Below are positions 49,359-59,557 of a DNA stretch of 64,000 bases, piece by piece. Source of the DNA: Arsukibacterium indicum (GTDB taxonomy: Bacteria > Pseudomonadota > Gammaproteobacteria > Enterobacterales > Alteromonadaceae); NCBI RefSeq assembly GCF_019100565.1, contig NZ_JAHRID010000001.1:806001-870000 (forward strand), written 5' to 3'. The position numbers and the translations under genes are program-made. Position 1 is the first letter of the stretch. Each line of letters opens with the position of its first letter. Below the pieces are notes generated by a model. The model saw nothing but the letters and a program-made list of their open reading frames with translations. It did no database searches and was not told where the DNA came from.

Positions 49359-49435
49359 TGGCGGACGCAGGAGGATTCGAACCTCCGACCGCTCGGTTCG
49401 TAGCCGAGTACTCTATCCAGCTGAGCTATGCGTCC
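49359..49435 (-). tRNA. tRNA-Arg (ACG), copy 3
   Basis: 77 bases with encoded CCA. Anticodon loop CTACGAA gives ACG (wobble A becomes inosine), and acceptor GGACGCA pairs with TGCGTCC. It is the last gene in transcription order. Confidence 0.97.
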
Positions 49436-49488
49436 ATGGGGTACTACTTAAAGTGAAACTTTATAAGATTTATCGCGCATTTTATAAA

Positions 49489-49565
49489 TGGCGGACGCAG
49501 GAGGATTCGAACCTCCGACCGCTCGGTTCGTAGCCGAGTACTCTATCCAGCTGAGCTATGCGTCC
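49489..49565 (-). tRNA. tRNA-Arg (ACG), copy 2
   Basis: Identical to its neighbours: 77 bases, anticodon ACG, CCA encoded. Middle copy of the tandem array. Confidence 0.97.
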
Positions 49566-49618
49566 ATGGGGTACTACTTAAAGTGAAACTTTATAAGATT
49601 TATCGCGCATTTTATAAA

Positions 49619-49695
49619 TGGCGGACGCAGGAGGATTCGAACCTCCGACCGCTCGGTTCGTAGCCGAGTACTCTATCCAGCTGAGCTATGCGTCC
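49619..49695 (-). tRNA. tRNA-Arg (ACG), copy 1
   Basis: The first of three identical tRNA-Arg genes in transcription order, 14 bases after tRNA-Ser. Anticodon ACG, CCA encoded. Confidence 0.97.
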
Positions 49696-49709
49696 GCTCT
49701 ATAAAAAAA

Positions 49710-49799
49710 TGGCGGAGAAAGAGGGATTCGAACCCTCGATAGAGTTTCCCCTATACACCCTTAGCAGGGGTGCGCCTTCAGCCACTCGGCCATTTCTCC
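49710..49799 (-). tRNA. tRNA-Ser (GCT)
   Basis: 90 bases with a long variable arm. Anticodon loop CTGCTAA gives GCT, acceptor GGAGAAA pairs with TTTCTCC, and CCA is encoded. It leads the Ser-Arg-Arg-Arg operon, the same order as serV-argVYZQ downstream of csrA in E. coli. Confidence 0.96.
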
Positions 49800-49818
49800 G
49801 CTCTGTGTTGCGGCGTGT

Positions 49819-49846
49819 ATATTAATGTCTCAGGAAAATAAGTCAA
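49819..49846 (-). promoter_or_regulatory. Promoter of the tRNA-Ser/tRNA-Arg operon
   Basis: On the minus strand TTGACT and TAATAT are separated by 16 bases, followed by a GC-rich discriminator (ACACGCCGC). tRNA-Ser begins about 20 bases further on. Confidence 0.7.
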
Positions 49847-49958
49847 ACAATTTTTAGGACAGTAAAGTCTGTTTGCCGACCTTTTAAACAATTCGTGCAA
49901 TATTTACCAGCTGTTGTTCAAAAAGGGCAATTTGGTAACCAGCATCCTGCCGGTTGTT

Positions 49959-50159
49959 TTAGTCGGCCTCGTTGTAACCGCCACCAGAGGTATCTTTTTC
50001 AGCCTGGATCCGCATGTAAATTTCTTCACGATGAACAGACACTTCTTTCGGTGCATTAACACCAATCCGAACCTGATTTCCTTTTACCCCTAATACGGTC
50101 ACGGTGACTTCGTCACCGATCATCAGAGTCTCACCAACCCGACGGGTAAGAATTAGCAT
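49959..50159 (-). CDS. csrA: Carbon storage regulator CsrA
   Basis: A 66-residue RNA-binding homodimer that represses or activates mRNAs through GGA-containing sites and is titrated by CsrB-type small RNAs. [24 protein letters not shown] and [16 protein letters not shown] are nearly invariant in the family, including the RNA-binding Leu4, Arg6 and Arg44 region. The start at 50159 is preceded by AAGGAGC; the eight extra upstream codons are not part of it. It lies between alaS and the tRNA-Ser operon, the classic position. Confidence 0.97.
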   Translation of the reverse strand: MLILTRRVGETLMIGDEVTVTVLGVKGNQVRIGVNAPKEVSVHREEIYMRIQAEKDTSGGGYNEAD

Positions 50160-50273
50160 TCGCTTGCTCCTTTTTCCTTGCAATTACAGTGACCTTTCAC
50201 CGTTATTTACGATAAAACGCCGTATAGTAACTCAGCTGGCCCCTGCTTGAAAAGCCAGCATCTGATATTTATC

Positions 50274-50333
50274 AAACAGCCCGGGCGATTTACCATCCCA
50301 TTGTAGCAACTTTACCGGCTAGCCGGGCTGTTT
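50274..50333 (-). terminator. Long inverted repeat between alaS and csrA, possible terminator or RNA structure
   Basis: AAACAGCCCGG at 50274-50284 and its exact complement CCGGGCTGTTT at 50323-50333 form an 11-base stem with a 38-base loop. The loop side contains a competing palindrome (CGGCTAGCCG). It lies downstream of alaS and upstream of csrA on the minus strand, so it could end alaS transcription or fold in the csrA leader. Confidence 0.5.
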
Positions 50334-50343
50334 CGCGATGTAA

Positions 50344-50368
50344 GCCGGTTTTAAAACGGCAAACCGGC
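50344..50368 (-). other. Second hairpin after alaS
   Basis: GCCGGTTT at 50344-50351 and AAACCGGC at 50361-50368 form an 8-base stem with a 9-base loop, 38 bases past the alaS stop. There is no good T run, so it is not a typical terminator on its own. Confidence 0.4.
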
Positions 50369-50405
50369 GGCTATGCTGGCTATACGCCCGTCGTATCGGC
50401 TGCGA

Positions 50406-53033
50406 TCAGCCGTTCAGCTTATCGCTGATATATTGCCGGGCACTGTTTAGTACAGCAGGTAACGCGCTGGCATCAGTGCCGCCAGCCTGAGCCATATCTG
50501 GCCGGCCACCACCTTTACCACCAAGCTGCTGCGCAGCCCAGGCAACCAACTGTCCGGCATGAACCTTACCGGTAAGCTCGTTGCTGACGCCAGCAATTAA
50601 GCTAACTTTAGCATCATTCACCGTGGCCAGCAGAATAACCGCCGGGCTGAGTTTATTTTTTAATTCATCCAGCATGGTCCGCAAACTTTTCGGATCAGCT
50701 TGTTCCACTGCGCTGATTAACACATTAACTCCGGCTATCTGCTGAACTTGATTTTCCAGCGACGACCCGGCCTGGCTGGCCATCTTCGCCTTCAATTGCT
50801 CAATATCTTTCTCCAGGCCACGGTTTTTATCCAGCGCCTGCTGCACTTTATCTGCCAGGCTGAACATATCGCCCCGCAGTAATCCAGCAGCCTGCGCGGC
50901 CTGCTGCTCTAACTGCTGAATGTACTGCAAAGCCCCCTGACCGCTCAGCGCTTCTATCCGGCGAACTCCGGAGGCAATCCCCGCTTCAGTCGCTATTTTA
51001 AATAAGCCGATATCACCGGTGCGGTTAACATGAGTGCCGCCGCACAGTTCTATGGAGAAGTCTCCCATGGACAGTACCCGAACCTCTTCATCGTATTTCT
51101 CGCCAAACAATGCAATGGCACCGGCCTCTCTGGCCTGCTCAATTGGCATTACCCGGGTTTGCAGCGGGTTATTCAGCTGAATTTGCTGGTTCACTAACTG
51201 TTCAATTTGCCGCAATTCACTGGCGTTAACCGCTTCAAAATGACTGAAATCGAAGCGCAGCCGATCCGGGCCAACTAAAGAGCCTTTCTGAGTAACGTGT
51301 TCACCTAATACCTGGCGCAGCGCAGCATGCAATAAATGCGTAGCAGAATGATTTTGTTTAATGGCCGCGCGGCGCTCACTGTCAATCCGGGCGGCCACCT
51401 TATCGCCCACTCTTAACTCAGCTGTGGCCTGGCCCTGATGAGCAAACGCTTTACCCAGCTTAATGGTGTCGGCAACATTAAACTCGCCCCCTTTGGCCAG
51501 CAGCAACTTACCACTGTCACCCATCTGGCCTCCAGACTCAGCATAAAACGGAGTTTCGTCCAGTACCACCAAACCGCTGACACCTGCAGCAAGGCTCTCG
51601 ACTGCTTTACCATCACTGAAAATTTCAACCACAGTGGCATCACCAAACTCATGCTCATAACCGGTAAAAGCCGTTTGTTGATGCGAGCTTAGCGTTGCAT
51701 TGTAGTCTGCGCCAAAATTAGAGGCCTGCTGTGCCCTTTTACGCTGAGCCGCCATTGCGGCATCAAAACCTTGCTGATCAATGGTTAAATTGCGCTCGCG
51801 GGCCACATCATTGGTTAAATCAACCGGGAAACCATAGGTATCATATAGTTTAAATACTAAGTCGCCCGGGATCACAGAGCCGGTTAAATTAGCCAGCTCG
51901 TCATCCAGAATGGTCAGGCCGCGCTCCAGGGTTTTGCCAAACTGTTCTTCCTCTAATCGCAGGGCTTTTTCAATCACGGCCTGCTTTTCTGCCAGCTCGG
52001 GGTAGGCCTCGCCCATCTGGGTTACCAGGGCGCTGACCAGCTTATAGAAAAATGCCCCTTTTGCACCCAGTTTATTACCGTGACGCACCGCCCGGCGAAT
52101 GATCCGGCGTAATACATAACCACGGCCTTCATTGGCAGGTAACACCCCGTCAACAATTAAAAAGGCACAACTGCGAATATGATCACTGACAACCCGCAGC
52201 GATTTATCGGTTAAATCACTGGCGCCGGTAATCTCAGCAGCCGCTTTAATCAGAGCAACAAAAGTATCTATTTCGTAGTTGCTGTGCACACCCTGCAAAA
52301 TAGCAGCGATCCGCTCCAGCCCCATGCCGGTATCAATGCTGGGTTTTGCAAGCGGCTGCATATCGCCATTAGCCTGGCGGTTAAACTGCATAAAAACAAT
52401 GTTCCAGATTTCGATAAAACGATCGCCATCCTCTTCTGCTGAACCCGGCGGTCCACCCCAGATATGCTCGCCATGGTCGTAGAAAATTTCAGTGCAGGGG
52501 CCGCAAGGGCCAGTATCACCCATCGCCCAGAAATTATCAGACGCATAAGGCGCACCTTTATTATCGCCTATCCGGACAATGCGCTCAGCCGGCACGCCAA
52601 TTTCTTTCAACCAGATATCGTAAGCTTCATCATCGGTGGCATACACGGTAACCAGTAACTTTTCTTTTGGCAGACCTACCACTTCAGTTAAAAACTGCCA
52701 GGCATAGCCAATCGCTTCACGCTTAAAATAATCGCCGAAACTGAAGTTACCTAACATTTCGAAAAAAGTATGATGGCGGGCCGTGTAGCCAACATTTTCC
52801 AGATCGTTATGTTTGCCGCCGGCACGCACACAGCGCTGGGCCGACACTGCCCGGCTGTAACTACGCTTATCCTGCCCTAAAAAAACGTCTTTAAACTGCA
52901 CCATACCCGCATTGGTAAACAACAAGGTGGCATCATTACCCGGAATGAGTGAACTACTGGCAACTACCTGATGTTGTTTACTGGCAAAATAATCAAAAAA
53001 AGCCTGTCTGATCTTGGCCGAAGTCATCGTCAT
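50406..53033 (-). CDS. alaS: Alanyl-tRNA synthetase
   Basis: An 875-residue class II synthetase that charges and proofreads tRNA-Ala. The catalytic domain begins [18 protein letters not shown] and carries [19 protein letters not shown]; the editing domain has the zinc-binding [16 protein letters not shown] and [15 protein letters not shown]; a coiled coil and the Gly-rich C-Ala domain ([15 protein letters not shown]) finish the chain. Length equals E. coli AlaRS (876 aa). AGGA lies seven bases before the ATG. It follows recX by four bases. Confidence 0.97.
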   Translation of the reverse strand: MTMTSAKIRQAFFDYFASKQHQVVASSSLIPGNDATLLFTNAGMVQFKDVFLGQDKRSYSRAVSAQRCVRAGGKHNDLENVGYTARHHTFFEMLGNFSFGDYFKREAIGYAWQFLTEVVGLPKEKLLVTVYATDDEAYDIWLKEIGVPAERIVRIGDNKGAPYASDNFWAMGDTGPCGPCTEIFYDHGEHIWGGPPGSAEEDGDRFIEIWNIVFMQFNRQANGDMQPLAKPSIDTGMGLERIAAILQGVHSNYEIDTFVALIKAAAEITGASDLTDKSLRVVSDHIRSCAFLIVDGVLPANEGRGYVLRRIIRRAVRHGNKLGAKGAFFYKLVSALVTQMGEAYPELAEKQAVIEKALRLEEEQFGKTLERGLTILDDELANLTGSVIPGDLVFKLYDTYGFPVDLTNDVARERNLTIDQQGFDAAMAAQRKRAQQASNFGADYNATLSSHQQTAFTGYEHEFGDATVVEIFSDGKAVESLAAGVSGLVVLDETPFYAESGGQMGDSGKLLLAKGGEFNVADTIKLGKAFAHQGQATAELRVGDKVAARIDSERRAAIKQNHSATHLLHAALRQVLGEHVTQKGSLVGPDRLRFDFSHFEAVNASELRQIEQLVNQQIQLNNPLQTRVMPIEQAREAGAIALFGEKYDEEVRVLSMGDFSIELCGGTHVNRTGDIGLFKIATEAGIASGVRRIEALSGQGALQYIQQLEQQAAQAAGLLRGDMFSLADKVQQALDKNRGLEKDIEQLKAKMASQAGSSLENQVQQIAGVNVLISAVEQADPKSLRTMLDELKNKLSPAVILLATVNDAKVSLIAGVSNELTGKVHAGQLVAWAAQQLGGKGGGRPDMAQAGGTDASALPAVLNSARQYISDKLNG

Positions 53034-53037
53034 GAAA

Positions 53038-53508
53038 CTATCCTGTCCGGTTGGGTTGGTTCGTTAATTCAGTAAAGACCGCCTTAATTTGCTCGGCACT
53101 GAAACCGCGTCGTTGCAAAAAGGCCATCCGTTTCGTTTTTTCTTTAAAATCAGTTATCGGGCTGTCGCCATATTTCTTCTGATATGCAGCGGCGGCTAAA
53201 GCCCACCAGTTAAGCTGCAACCTGGCAATGCACGCATTCAGTTGCTCAGCATTAATTTGCTGTGCCCGGCACTCCTGTAACAGGTAATGATAACCATAGC
53301 CCTGGCGCGCCCTGTTTCGTACCAGCATACTTAAAAAACGATCTTCATCAAGGTACTGCTTAGCTTTACACCAATTAATAACCTCTGCTAACTGCTCAGG
53401 CAAAGCACCTTTGTGCCTTAGCTTTTGGCTTAACTGTGCTTCACTGTAATCGCGCCGGCTAAGCCAGTTTAACGCGTTCTTTTTCAGTTCGCTCAGCTGC
53501 GCCATCAT
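53038..53508 (-). CDS. recX: Regulatory protein RecX
   Basis: A 156-residue helical-repeat protein that binds RecA filaments and limits their growth. Family patterns are visible: [53 protein letters not shown] and [16 protein letters not shown]. Either of two adjacent ATG codons (53508 or 53505) may be used; the first overlaps the stop of the upstream membrane-protein gene. recA normally precedes recX in this block but is not here. Confidence 0.92.
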   Translation of the reverse strand: MMAQLSELKKNALNWLSRRDYSEAQLSQKLRHKGALPEQLAEVINWCKAKQYLDEDRFLSMLVRNRARQGYGYHYLLQECRAQQINAEQLNACIARLQLNWWALAAAAYQKKYGDSPITDFKEKTKRMAFLQRRGFSAEQIKAVFTELTNQPNRTG

Positions 53509-54254
53509 TACACCTCTAACACCCCGTCTTCTGATGCGTTTACCTGCAGAGCAAACACGTCGTTAAACGACAGAAAAAATGCAATTTGTAACAGCGGAGC
53601 CACCACAATGATCCCCAGACCAAAGGTCGGCAAGGTTAATAATAAAAGTGCCATACTGAACAGGCCATACAGCAGCAACGCGCCAACATTGCGCCAGCAG
53701 GCAATAAAACTGGTTTGTAACACTACCAGAAAGCGATGCTCTTTTAAAAAGTACGCAATGGCCACGGCATAGGCAAACAACATCAACACCAGGGTAAACA
53801 ATGCTACCAGCGCCAGCAGTTGCAGCAGAACGACCGTTTCCATACCACTTTGCGCCTCTACCGCTGCTGACATAGTCGTTTGCAGCCTCTCAAAGAAGGC
53901 AATAAGTGGGGTAAACATAACAAATTTAACAGCGCCAATCGTCATCAGAATCAATCGGCAGGAAGGCTCGGTAAGTGGCTGAAACAGCCAGTCAATTGCG
54001 ACCTTCCGCTCTTGTTGCACACCCACGATGGTTTTATAAAAACCCGCTGTTAAAAACGGACCAACAAATACCCAGATAAGTGTTGTCAGCTGATGCTGTT
54101 GTAATAAAAAGCTGATAATTGCAGTCAGACAAAACATGGCAATAAACAACAGCGGTACACGTTTAAACACTTGCCAGGCGCCACTGATCCAACGCAATGA
54201 GGCCGTGGTGCTGACCCGCCTGATAATCAGTTTCAGTTGAAATGGCTTTTCCAC
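53508..54254 (-). CDS. BPSS1780-like inner-membrane protein of unknown function
   Basis: A 248-residue protein with about five to six hydrophobic helices (near 30-50, 52-72, 95-115, 138-160 and 185-225). The likely start is GTG at 54254 with AGAGGT just upstream; the frame opens as far as 54308. The pattern GAWQVFKRVPLLF and the Gly/Leu-rich last helices fit the BPSS1780 family of membrane proteins, whose function is not known. Its stop overlaps the recX start (TAATG), so recX translation is probably coupled to it. Confidence 0.75.
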   Translation of the reverse strand: MEKPFQLKLIIRRVSTTASLRWISGAWQVFKRVPLLFIAMFCLTAIISFLLQQHQLTTLIWVFVGPFLTAGFYKTIVGVQQERKVAIDWLFQPLTEPSCRLILMTIGAVKFVMFTPLIAFFERLQTTMSAAVEAQSGMETVVLLQLLALVALFTLVLMLFAYAVAIAYFLKEHRFLVVLQTSFIACWRNVGALLLYGLFSMALLLLTLPTFGLGIIVVAPLLQIAFFLSFNDVFALQVNASEDGVLEV

Positions 54255-54447
54255 AGTTACCTCTTGCCCGCGCTTGCAGCCATCGCCGCTGTTAAAGCCC
54301 GCTATCATACTGCAAAACCAATGAAAATAAGAGAGCTAAGGTAAAACTTCAGCAACTTGGACAAAAATCAAACGAAAGCCGGGATTCAGGCTTGCTTTGC
54401 TGCAGGCGGGCCGCATAATAGCCTCATTATTATTGTGAGGTTGTACT

Positions 54448-54954
54448 ATGGAAAAGTTCGTTGAAAATCTTATTTATTCTGCCCGCTGGATTATGGCGCC
54501 AATTTATCTTGGGCTTAGCCTTGCGTTAATCGCCCTGGCTATTAAATTTTTTCAGGAAATTATCCATATTGTGCCAATCATTTTCAGCATGAAAGAAGTT
54601 GAGCTGATCTTAGTGGTGTTGTCGTTAATCGATATTGCGCTGGTTGGTGGCCTGTTAGTCATGGTGATGTTTTCCGGCTATGAAAACTTTGTGTCGCGGC
54701 TCGATCTGGAAGGTAATGAAGATAAACTGAGCTGGCTGGGCAAACTGGATTCGGGCTCTCTTAAAAACAAAGTTGCGGCTTCAATCGTGGCAATTTCATC
54801 CATTCATTTACTAAAAGTGTTTATGAATACTGAAGTCATCGATAACGATAAAATAAAGTGGTATCTGCTGATCCATATTACGTTTGTGTTGTCAGCCTTT
54901 GCAATGGGTTATCTGGACAAGTTGCTACGCGACGAAAAAGCGAAATCGCTTTAA
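54448..54954 (+). CDS. yqhA: YqhA/UPF0114 family membrane protein
   Basis: A 168-residue inner-membrane protein with four helices and the family start [20 protein letters not shown]. The pattern [22 protein letters not shown] is typical. Its function is not established. A good GAGG motif precedes the ATG. Its last four bases overlap the end of the convergent solute-binding-protein gene. Confidence 0.92.
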   Translation: MEKFVENLIYSARWIMAPIYLGLSLALIALAIKFFQEIIHIVPIIFSMKEVELILVVLSLIDIALVGGLLVMVMFSGYENFVSRLDLEGNEDKLSWLGKLDSGSLKNKVAASIVAISSIHLLKVFMNTEVIDNDKIKWYLLIHITFVLSAFAMGYLDKLLRDEKAKSL

Positions 54955-55712
54955 TTTTCTGTACACAATAGGTTATGACGCAAAGTCTGGTTTTCTTCAC
55001 CAAAATATTTACGTTGTAACCGCAGATACCAGCTATCAAGCATCACACTTAACAGGGCCCGGTCAAAAGCCCGTTGTACTGAAGCATCCCGAAAAGCAGC
55101 ACGATAAACAGTAGTATCAAATAACGGGTGAACAGTCAGGCCGTCAGTGCTATCGTGCTGCAAGCGGTAATGGTTAAATATATTGCGGTCCATCACCACT
55201 ACCTGAACCCGGCGCGACAGTAACATTTTTAATTGCGCCTGCTGATCAACGGTTTCCCGGTAGTCGGCTGAAATCCGGGCCATATCGGTATAGTCAGGCC
55301 CCAGAACGGTTCTGGCGTTTTGAAACGCCAGCACAGAATACCGCCCCAGATCACTGCTATGGCTGATAACCAATTCGTCATCTGCCAGGCTGACCGCAAT
55401 ATTCTGATAGCGAATATAGGGGTTAGAGTAAAACAGGCCGGTTTCATCAGCCGACACCGGCTGCAAACTGGCAATGTCGCCCTGCCCCTGCTCCAGTAAC
55501 AGTTTAATTCTGGCAATGGGTACAAATACAAACACCGGCTCATAACCCATTCTGCTGACGACTTCAGCCAGCAACTCAATTTCATAGCCCGAGATATTGG
55601 CCGTATTAATATAAGGCGGCTTATGTTGACCAACCAACACAGTCAGGGGCGCAGCCATCAGGCCAGCACTTATTACCAGCAACAGCATATTCAATAGCCA
55701 AAGGCGACGCAT
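54951..55712 (-). CDS. Periplasmic solute-binding protein, SBP_bac_3 family
   Basis: A 253-residue exported protein. The ATG at 55712 (AAGGA eight bases upstream) starts a signal peptide ending near MAAP. The mature part has the amino-acid-receptor fold: [56 protein letters not shown] and a second lobe ending [15 protein letters not shown]. No permease or ATPase genes adjoin it. It is divergent from the large propeller-type hybrid kinase (210 bases apart), which makes a shared regulatory region possible. Confidence 0.82.
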   Translation of the reverse strand: MRRLWLLNMLLLVISAGLMAAPLTVLVGQHKPPYINTANISGYEIELLAEVVSRMGYEPVFVFVPIARIKLLLEQGQGDIASLQPVSADETGLFYSNPYIRYQNIAVSLADDELVISHSSDLGRYSVLAFQNARTVLGPDYTDMARISADYRETVDQQAQLKMLLSRRVQVVVMDRNIFNHYRLQHDSTDGLTVHPLFDTTVYRAAFRDASVQRAFDRALLSVMLDSWYLRLQRKYFGEENQTLRHNLLCTEN

Positions 55713-55922
55713 GTGTCTATTCCTTAACCGGTTTTTACTTAGCAAAACGGCTTTTTTGCAAATTAGCAGAAAATATTATTAACCTTTTTAATCGTCAGCC
55801 TTCCACACCCTGGCTATCGGCGTGCCAGCGCTGGTGGGGAGTGGCACTGTACTTGGCTAGTTTAACTACAGCGGTTAATATAGTGGGTCTGGCGGTTTGC
55901 CGGCAAAGAAATGGAGTTCACA

Positions 55923-58900
55923 GTGCCCGACATTATTCTGCTTCGCCACCAAAGGTATTGGTTAGCGCGCATCATGCTGTTACTTGTTGCTGTTCTGGCA
56001 ATACAACTGCCTGCGCTGGCCGCCACCTTTGAGCATGGCATGCCGCTGTTGCATAACCTGAAACCGAAAGACTACCATGCGGGTACGCAAAACTGGGCTT
56101 TGCTGCAGGATCAGCGTGGTGTGCTGTATGTCGGCAACAATGTCGGCGTGCTGGAATATGATGGCCAGAGCTGGCGTACCCTGCAAACCAGCAATAAATC
56201 AGTTGCCCGTTCACTGGCCCTGTCCGCACAGGGCATAGTGTATGTTGGGGCGAAAGGCGATTTAGGCTATATCGACCACAGTGACGGCCATTCCCGCTTT
56301 CAATCTTTACTGCACCTTATCCCGAGTAGTTTCCGTGATTTTCGTGATGTCAGACAAACCTTTGTCAGCGGCGACAGTGTTTACTTTGCCAGCCGCGACT
56401 ACGTTTTCCGGCTTAAAAATGGCAAAGTCGACGTCTGGCAAAGCAACAGCAGCTTTTTAAAAGCATTCCTGGTTAACCAGCGCCTGTACATCCGGGAAGA
56501 AGGCACCGGCTTGCTGGTGTTAGAGCAGGATAATTTTCAATTAGTGCCAGGTGGTGATCATTTCGCCGCTGAAAGCCTGTTTGTGCTGGAGCCCTTCGAT
56601 GACAACACCTTACTGGCCGGCAGCCGGGAAGCCGGTTTATATCTGCTTAACCAAAATGGTGTTAAGCGTTTTGCCACCGCCTATGATCAACAAATAAAGC
56701 AAGCCGTGCTGTACAGTGGCCTGACCCTGAATAACGGCGATATCGCCCTGGGTACCGTTCAGAACGGCGTGTTTATCCTTAGTAAGCAAGGCAAGCTGGT
56801 TGGCCACTACAACCGCAATTCAGGCTTACTGGATCAGAATGTCAGAGCCATGTATCAGGATCATCAGGGAGGGCTCTGGCTCGGCCTGGACCATGGCTTG
56901 TCGCGCATTGCATTAAACTCAGCCATTACTGCCCACCATGGTGCCAGTGGCCTGGCCGGCAATGTGCTGTCGCTGACCCGTTACCAGCAACAATTGTATG
57001 CCGGCACCAGTCTGGGTTTATTCAGATTACAACCCCGCGATGATGGCAGCGGCCAGTTTGTCCGGGTTGCACCACTGCAAAAACAAACCTGGGGTTTTGC
57101 TGACTTCAAAGGTCGCTTACTGATAGCCAATAATGACGGTGTCTATCAGCTGGAACAGGAGCAGGCCAATCTGATCCGCCCCTCTACCCAGGCCAGCAAA
57201 ATTTTGCAGGTATCCGGTCTTGACCCAAACCGGGTTTATGTCGGGCTGCAGGATGGCCTGGCCACCATGCGCTACGTTGATGGGCAGTGGCAGGACGAGG
57301 GCCTGGTACCTGGTGTTGAAGGCAACTTAAACAGTATTATCGAGCTGGCTGATGGCCAGCTTTGGCTCGGCACCCTGGCCCATGGTGTGTACCGGCTGCA
57401 ATTGCCTGCTTCCTGGCAAGGCGGCGCGTCAGTGCCTCTGGCAATAACCCGTTTTACCAAAGAACACGGCTTGCCCAGCCTGAACAGAAACTCGGTGCAC
57501 CTGTTCGACCAGCAACTGGTTGTCGCTTCGGTCCGCGGCATCATCAGCTTCAACAGTGCATTACAACTGTTTGAACCAGCCACGGCTTTTGAAACGCTGT
57601 TTAGCGGCGAACAGCCCTGGGTTCGCAACCCGACGATGGACCAGCAAGGCCGGGTCTGGATGCTGCTTTGGGATAATGTCAGCGGCAAACGCTTTGCCGG
57701 CGTCGCTCAACCCGATGCCAGTGGCCAGTATCAATGGCAGGGCAACGCTTTGCAGCCGCTGGCCGATATTCCACTGGACACCATGCTGGTTGAATTGCCA
57801 CTGATCTGGTTTGGCGGTGCTGAGGGCATTTTCCGCTTTGCCGATGATCAATATCAGCAACATCAGCCAAAACCCCCGCTACTGCGTAAGCTACTGGTTG
57901 ATCAGCAACAAGCGATATACACTGGTGGTGACTTACCGGAATTAATTCAGCTTGGCAGCAAGCAAAAAAATCTGCGTTTTCAGTTCAGTAGCCCAAACTA
58001 TAATCCACTGCAACCCGATCAGTTGCAGGTACGGCTGCTTGGCCACGATGAGCAGTGGAGTAGCTGGCGCCATGAGCATTACCGCGATTACACTAATCTT
58101 AACAGTGGCCATTATCAGTTTCAGTTACGGGCAAAAAGTGTTACCGGCCAGATCAGCGAGGGGCAAAGCGTTAGTTTTCAGATAGCCAGCCCATGGTACT
58201 GGCATTGGAGCATGCTATTCACTTACCTGCTACTGGCGATGACCTTACTGTATTTATTGCACCGCTGGCGGATGCACAGCGCTATTATCGAACAACGCCG
58301 GTTAAGCCAGCAGGTGACGTTGCGCACTGAGCACCTAGAGCAGGCCATGCGGCAACTGCAACAAGCCCGCGAGACAGCAGAAAATGCCACCCTGGCCAAA
58401 GCGCAGTTTCTGGCGAATATGAGCCACGAATTACGCACGCCCCTTAATGCAGTGCTGGGCTTTGCCGAACTGGCAGAAACCACTCCTGCCCTTACTCAGA
58501 AGCAGCATTATCTGCAAAAAATCCGTTCAGCCGGCAAAATTTTACTGAGTATTATCAATGACATTCTGGATTTTTCTAAAATTGAGGCCGGCAAACTGGA
58601 ATTAGAACATACCGCTTTTTCGTTGCGCGAAACGCTCAGTCAGGTAGAAGATTTATTCAGCAATCAGCTGGCGGCTAAAGGCCTCAACTATCAGCGCCAG
58701 TTAGCTGATGATGTTGCCGACTGGCGCAGCGGCGATCCGCTGCGGTTAAGTCAGGTTCTGATGAACCTGCTAAGCAATGCCATCAAATTTACTGAAAAAG
58801 GCGATGTTAAATTGCAGATCAGCGCACAAAGCCCTGATCAGCTGCTGTTTTCAATCAGCGATACCGGTATTGGTATCGATACCGCAACCCAGGCCCAACT

Positions 58901-59537
58901 CTTTCAGCCTTTTCAGCAAGCAGACAATTCTGTCAGCCGCAAATATGGCGGTACTGGCCTTGGCCTGACAATCTGCCAGCGCCTGGTTAGCCTGATGGGA
59001 TCAGAATTGCAGTTGCGCAGCCAGCCCGGGGTTGGCAGCACATTCAGCTTCAGTCTGCTGCTGCCAGTTGCCAAACATCCACAGCAGGCTGGAACAGACG
59101 CATCTCTGCCAGAGTCAGAAGCAGAACCAAAGACGGAACCGGAAAACAGCAGTGCCAGTCAGCCGGAGCGGCAACCACGGCAGATCCTGGTGGTCGATGA
59201 TAATTATTTTAATCAGAACCTGCTAAAACTGATGCTGGAGAAACTTAGCTATCAGGTGCATCTGGTCAGTGGCGGCCAGCAAGCGCTGGACTGGCTGCAA
59301 CAGCATCACCCGGCAGCTATTTTACTGGATATTGAAATGCCGGGTATGAATGGCTTCGCTACGCTTGCAGCAATCCGGCAAAGAGCAGAGCTGGATGCGG
59401 TGCCGGTCATTGCCCTTACTGCCCATAATTCGGCAGAACTGCTAAATCAGATCAGGCAAAGCGGCTTTAGCAGTACTCTGACCAAACCGATAGAGCTTAC
59501 TGGCCTGGCAACCACCCTGGCGCAGGCATTGCGTTAA
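55923..59537 (+). CDS. Hybrid two-component sensor with beta-propeller (Reg_prop) and Y_Y_Y domains
   Basis: A 1204-residue sensor. The start is probably GTG at 55923, six bases after GGAG; the ATG at 55911 lacks a Shine-Dalgarno site. A signal anchor (IMLLLVAVLAIQLPALA) precedes a periplasmic propeller of two-component-regulator repeats (WALLQDQRGVLYVGNN, VRAMYQDHQGGLWLGLDHGLSR, NSIIELADGQLWLGTLAHGV), a Y_Y_Y domain (about 690-745) and one membrane helix (about 755-780). Then come HisKA with His835, the ATPase (NLLSNAIKFT, DTGIGI, GGTGLGLTI) and a receiver with Asp1136 (LLDIEMPGMNG). There is no DNA-binding domain at the end, so it must signal to another protein. Propeller sensors often read sugars or polysaccharide products; the signal here is unknown. 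Confidence 0.88.
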   Translation: MPDIILLRHQRYWLARIMLLLVAVLAIQLPALAATFEHGMPLLHNLKPKDYHAGTQNWALLQDQRGVLYVGNNVGVLEYDGQSWRTLQTSNKSVARSLALSAQGIVYVGAKGDLGYIDHSDGHSRFQSLLHLIPSSFRDFRDVRQTFVSGDSVYFASRDYVFRLKNGKVDVWQSNSSFLKAFLVNQRLYIREEGTGLLVLEQDNFQLVPGGDHFAAESLFVLEPFDDNTLLAGSREAGLYLLNQNGVKRFATAYDQQIKQAVLYSGLTLNNGDIALGTVQNGVFILSKQGKLVGHYNRNSGLLDQNVRAMYQDHQGGLWLGLDHGLSRIALNSAITAHHGASGLAGNVLSLTRYQQQLYAGTSLGLFRLQPRDDGSGQFVRVAPLQKQTWGFADFKGRLLIANNDGVYQLEQEQANLIRPSTQASKILQVSGLDPNRVYVGLQDGLATMRYVDGQWQDEGLVPGVEGNLNSIIELADGQLWLGTLAHGVYRLQLPASWQGGASVPLAITRFTKEHGLPSLNRNSVHLFDQQLVVASVRGIISFNSALQLFEPATAFETLFSGEQPWVRNPTMDQQGRVWMLLWDNVSGKRFAGVAQPDASGQYQWQGNALQPLADIPLDTMLVELPLIWFGGAEGIFRFADDQYQQHQPKPPLLRKLLVDQQQAIYTGGDLPELIQLGSKQKNLRFQFSSPNYNPLQPDQLQVRLLGHDEQWSSWRHEHYRDYTNLNSGHYQFQLRAKSVTGQISEGQSVSFQIASPWYWHWSMLFTYLLLAMTLLYLLHRWRMHSAIIEQRRLSQQVTLRTEHLEQAMRQLQQARETAENATLAKAQFLANMSHELRTPLNAVLGFAELAETTPALTQKQHYLQKIRSAGKILLSIINDILDFSKIEAGKLELEHTAFSLRETLSQVEDLFSNQLAAKGLNYQRQLADDVADWRSGDPLRLSQVLMNLLSNAIKFTEKGDVKLQISAQSPDQLLFSISDTGIGIDTATQAQLFQPFQQADNSVSRKYGGTGLGLTICQRLVSLMGSELQLRSQPGVGSTFSFSLLLPVAKHPQQAGTDASLPESEAEPKTEPENSSASQPERQPRQILVVDDNYFNQNLLKLMLEKLSYQVHLVSGGQQALDWLQQHHPAAILLDIEMPGMNGFATLAAIRQRAELDAVPVIALTAHNSAELLNQIRQSGFSSTLTKPIELTGLATTLAQALR

Positions 59538-59557
59538 AGCCAGGCCGGCTGCACGTA

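Larger units (their letters stand above)
49359..49695 (-). repeat. Tandem array of three 130-base units, each tRNA-Arg plus spacer
   Basis: The three tRNA-Arg genes start at 49359, 49489 and 49619, exactly 130 bases apart. The spacers at 49436-49488 and 49566-49618 look identical. Same mode of duplication as the tRNA-Phe array. Confidence 0.92.

Noticed and set aside
49359-49695. Second set of evenly spaced repeats
   Set aside because: These are tRNA-Arg genes with identical spacers, not CRISPR.
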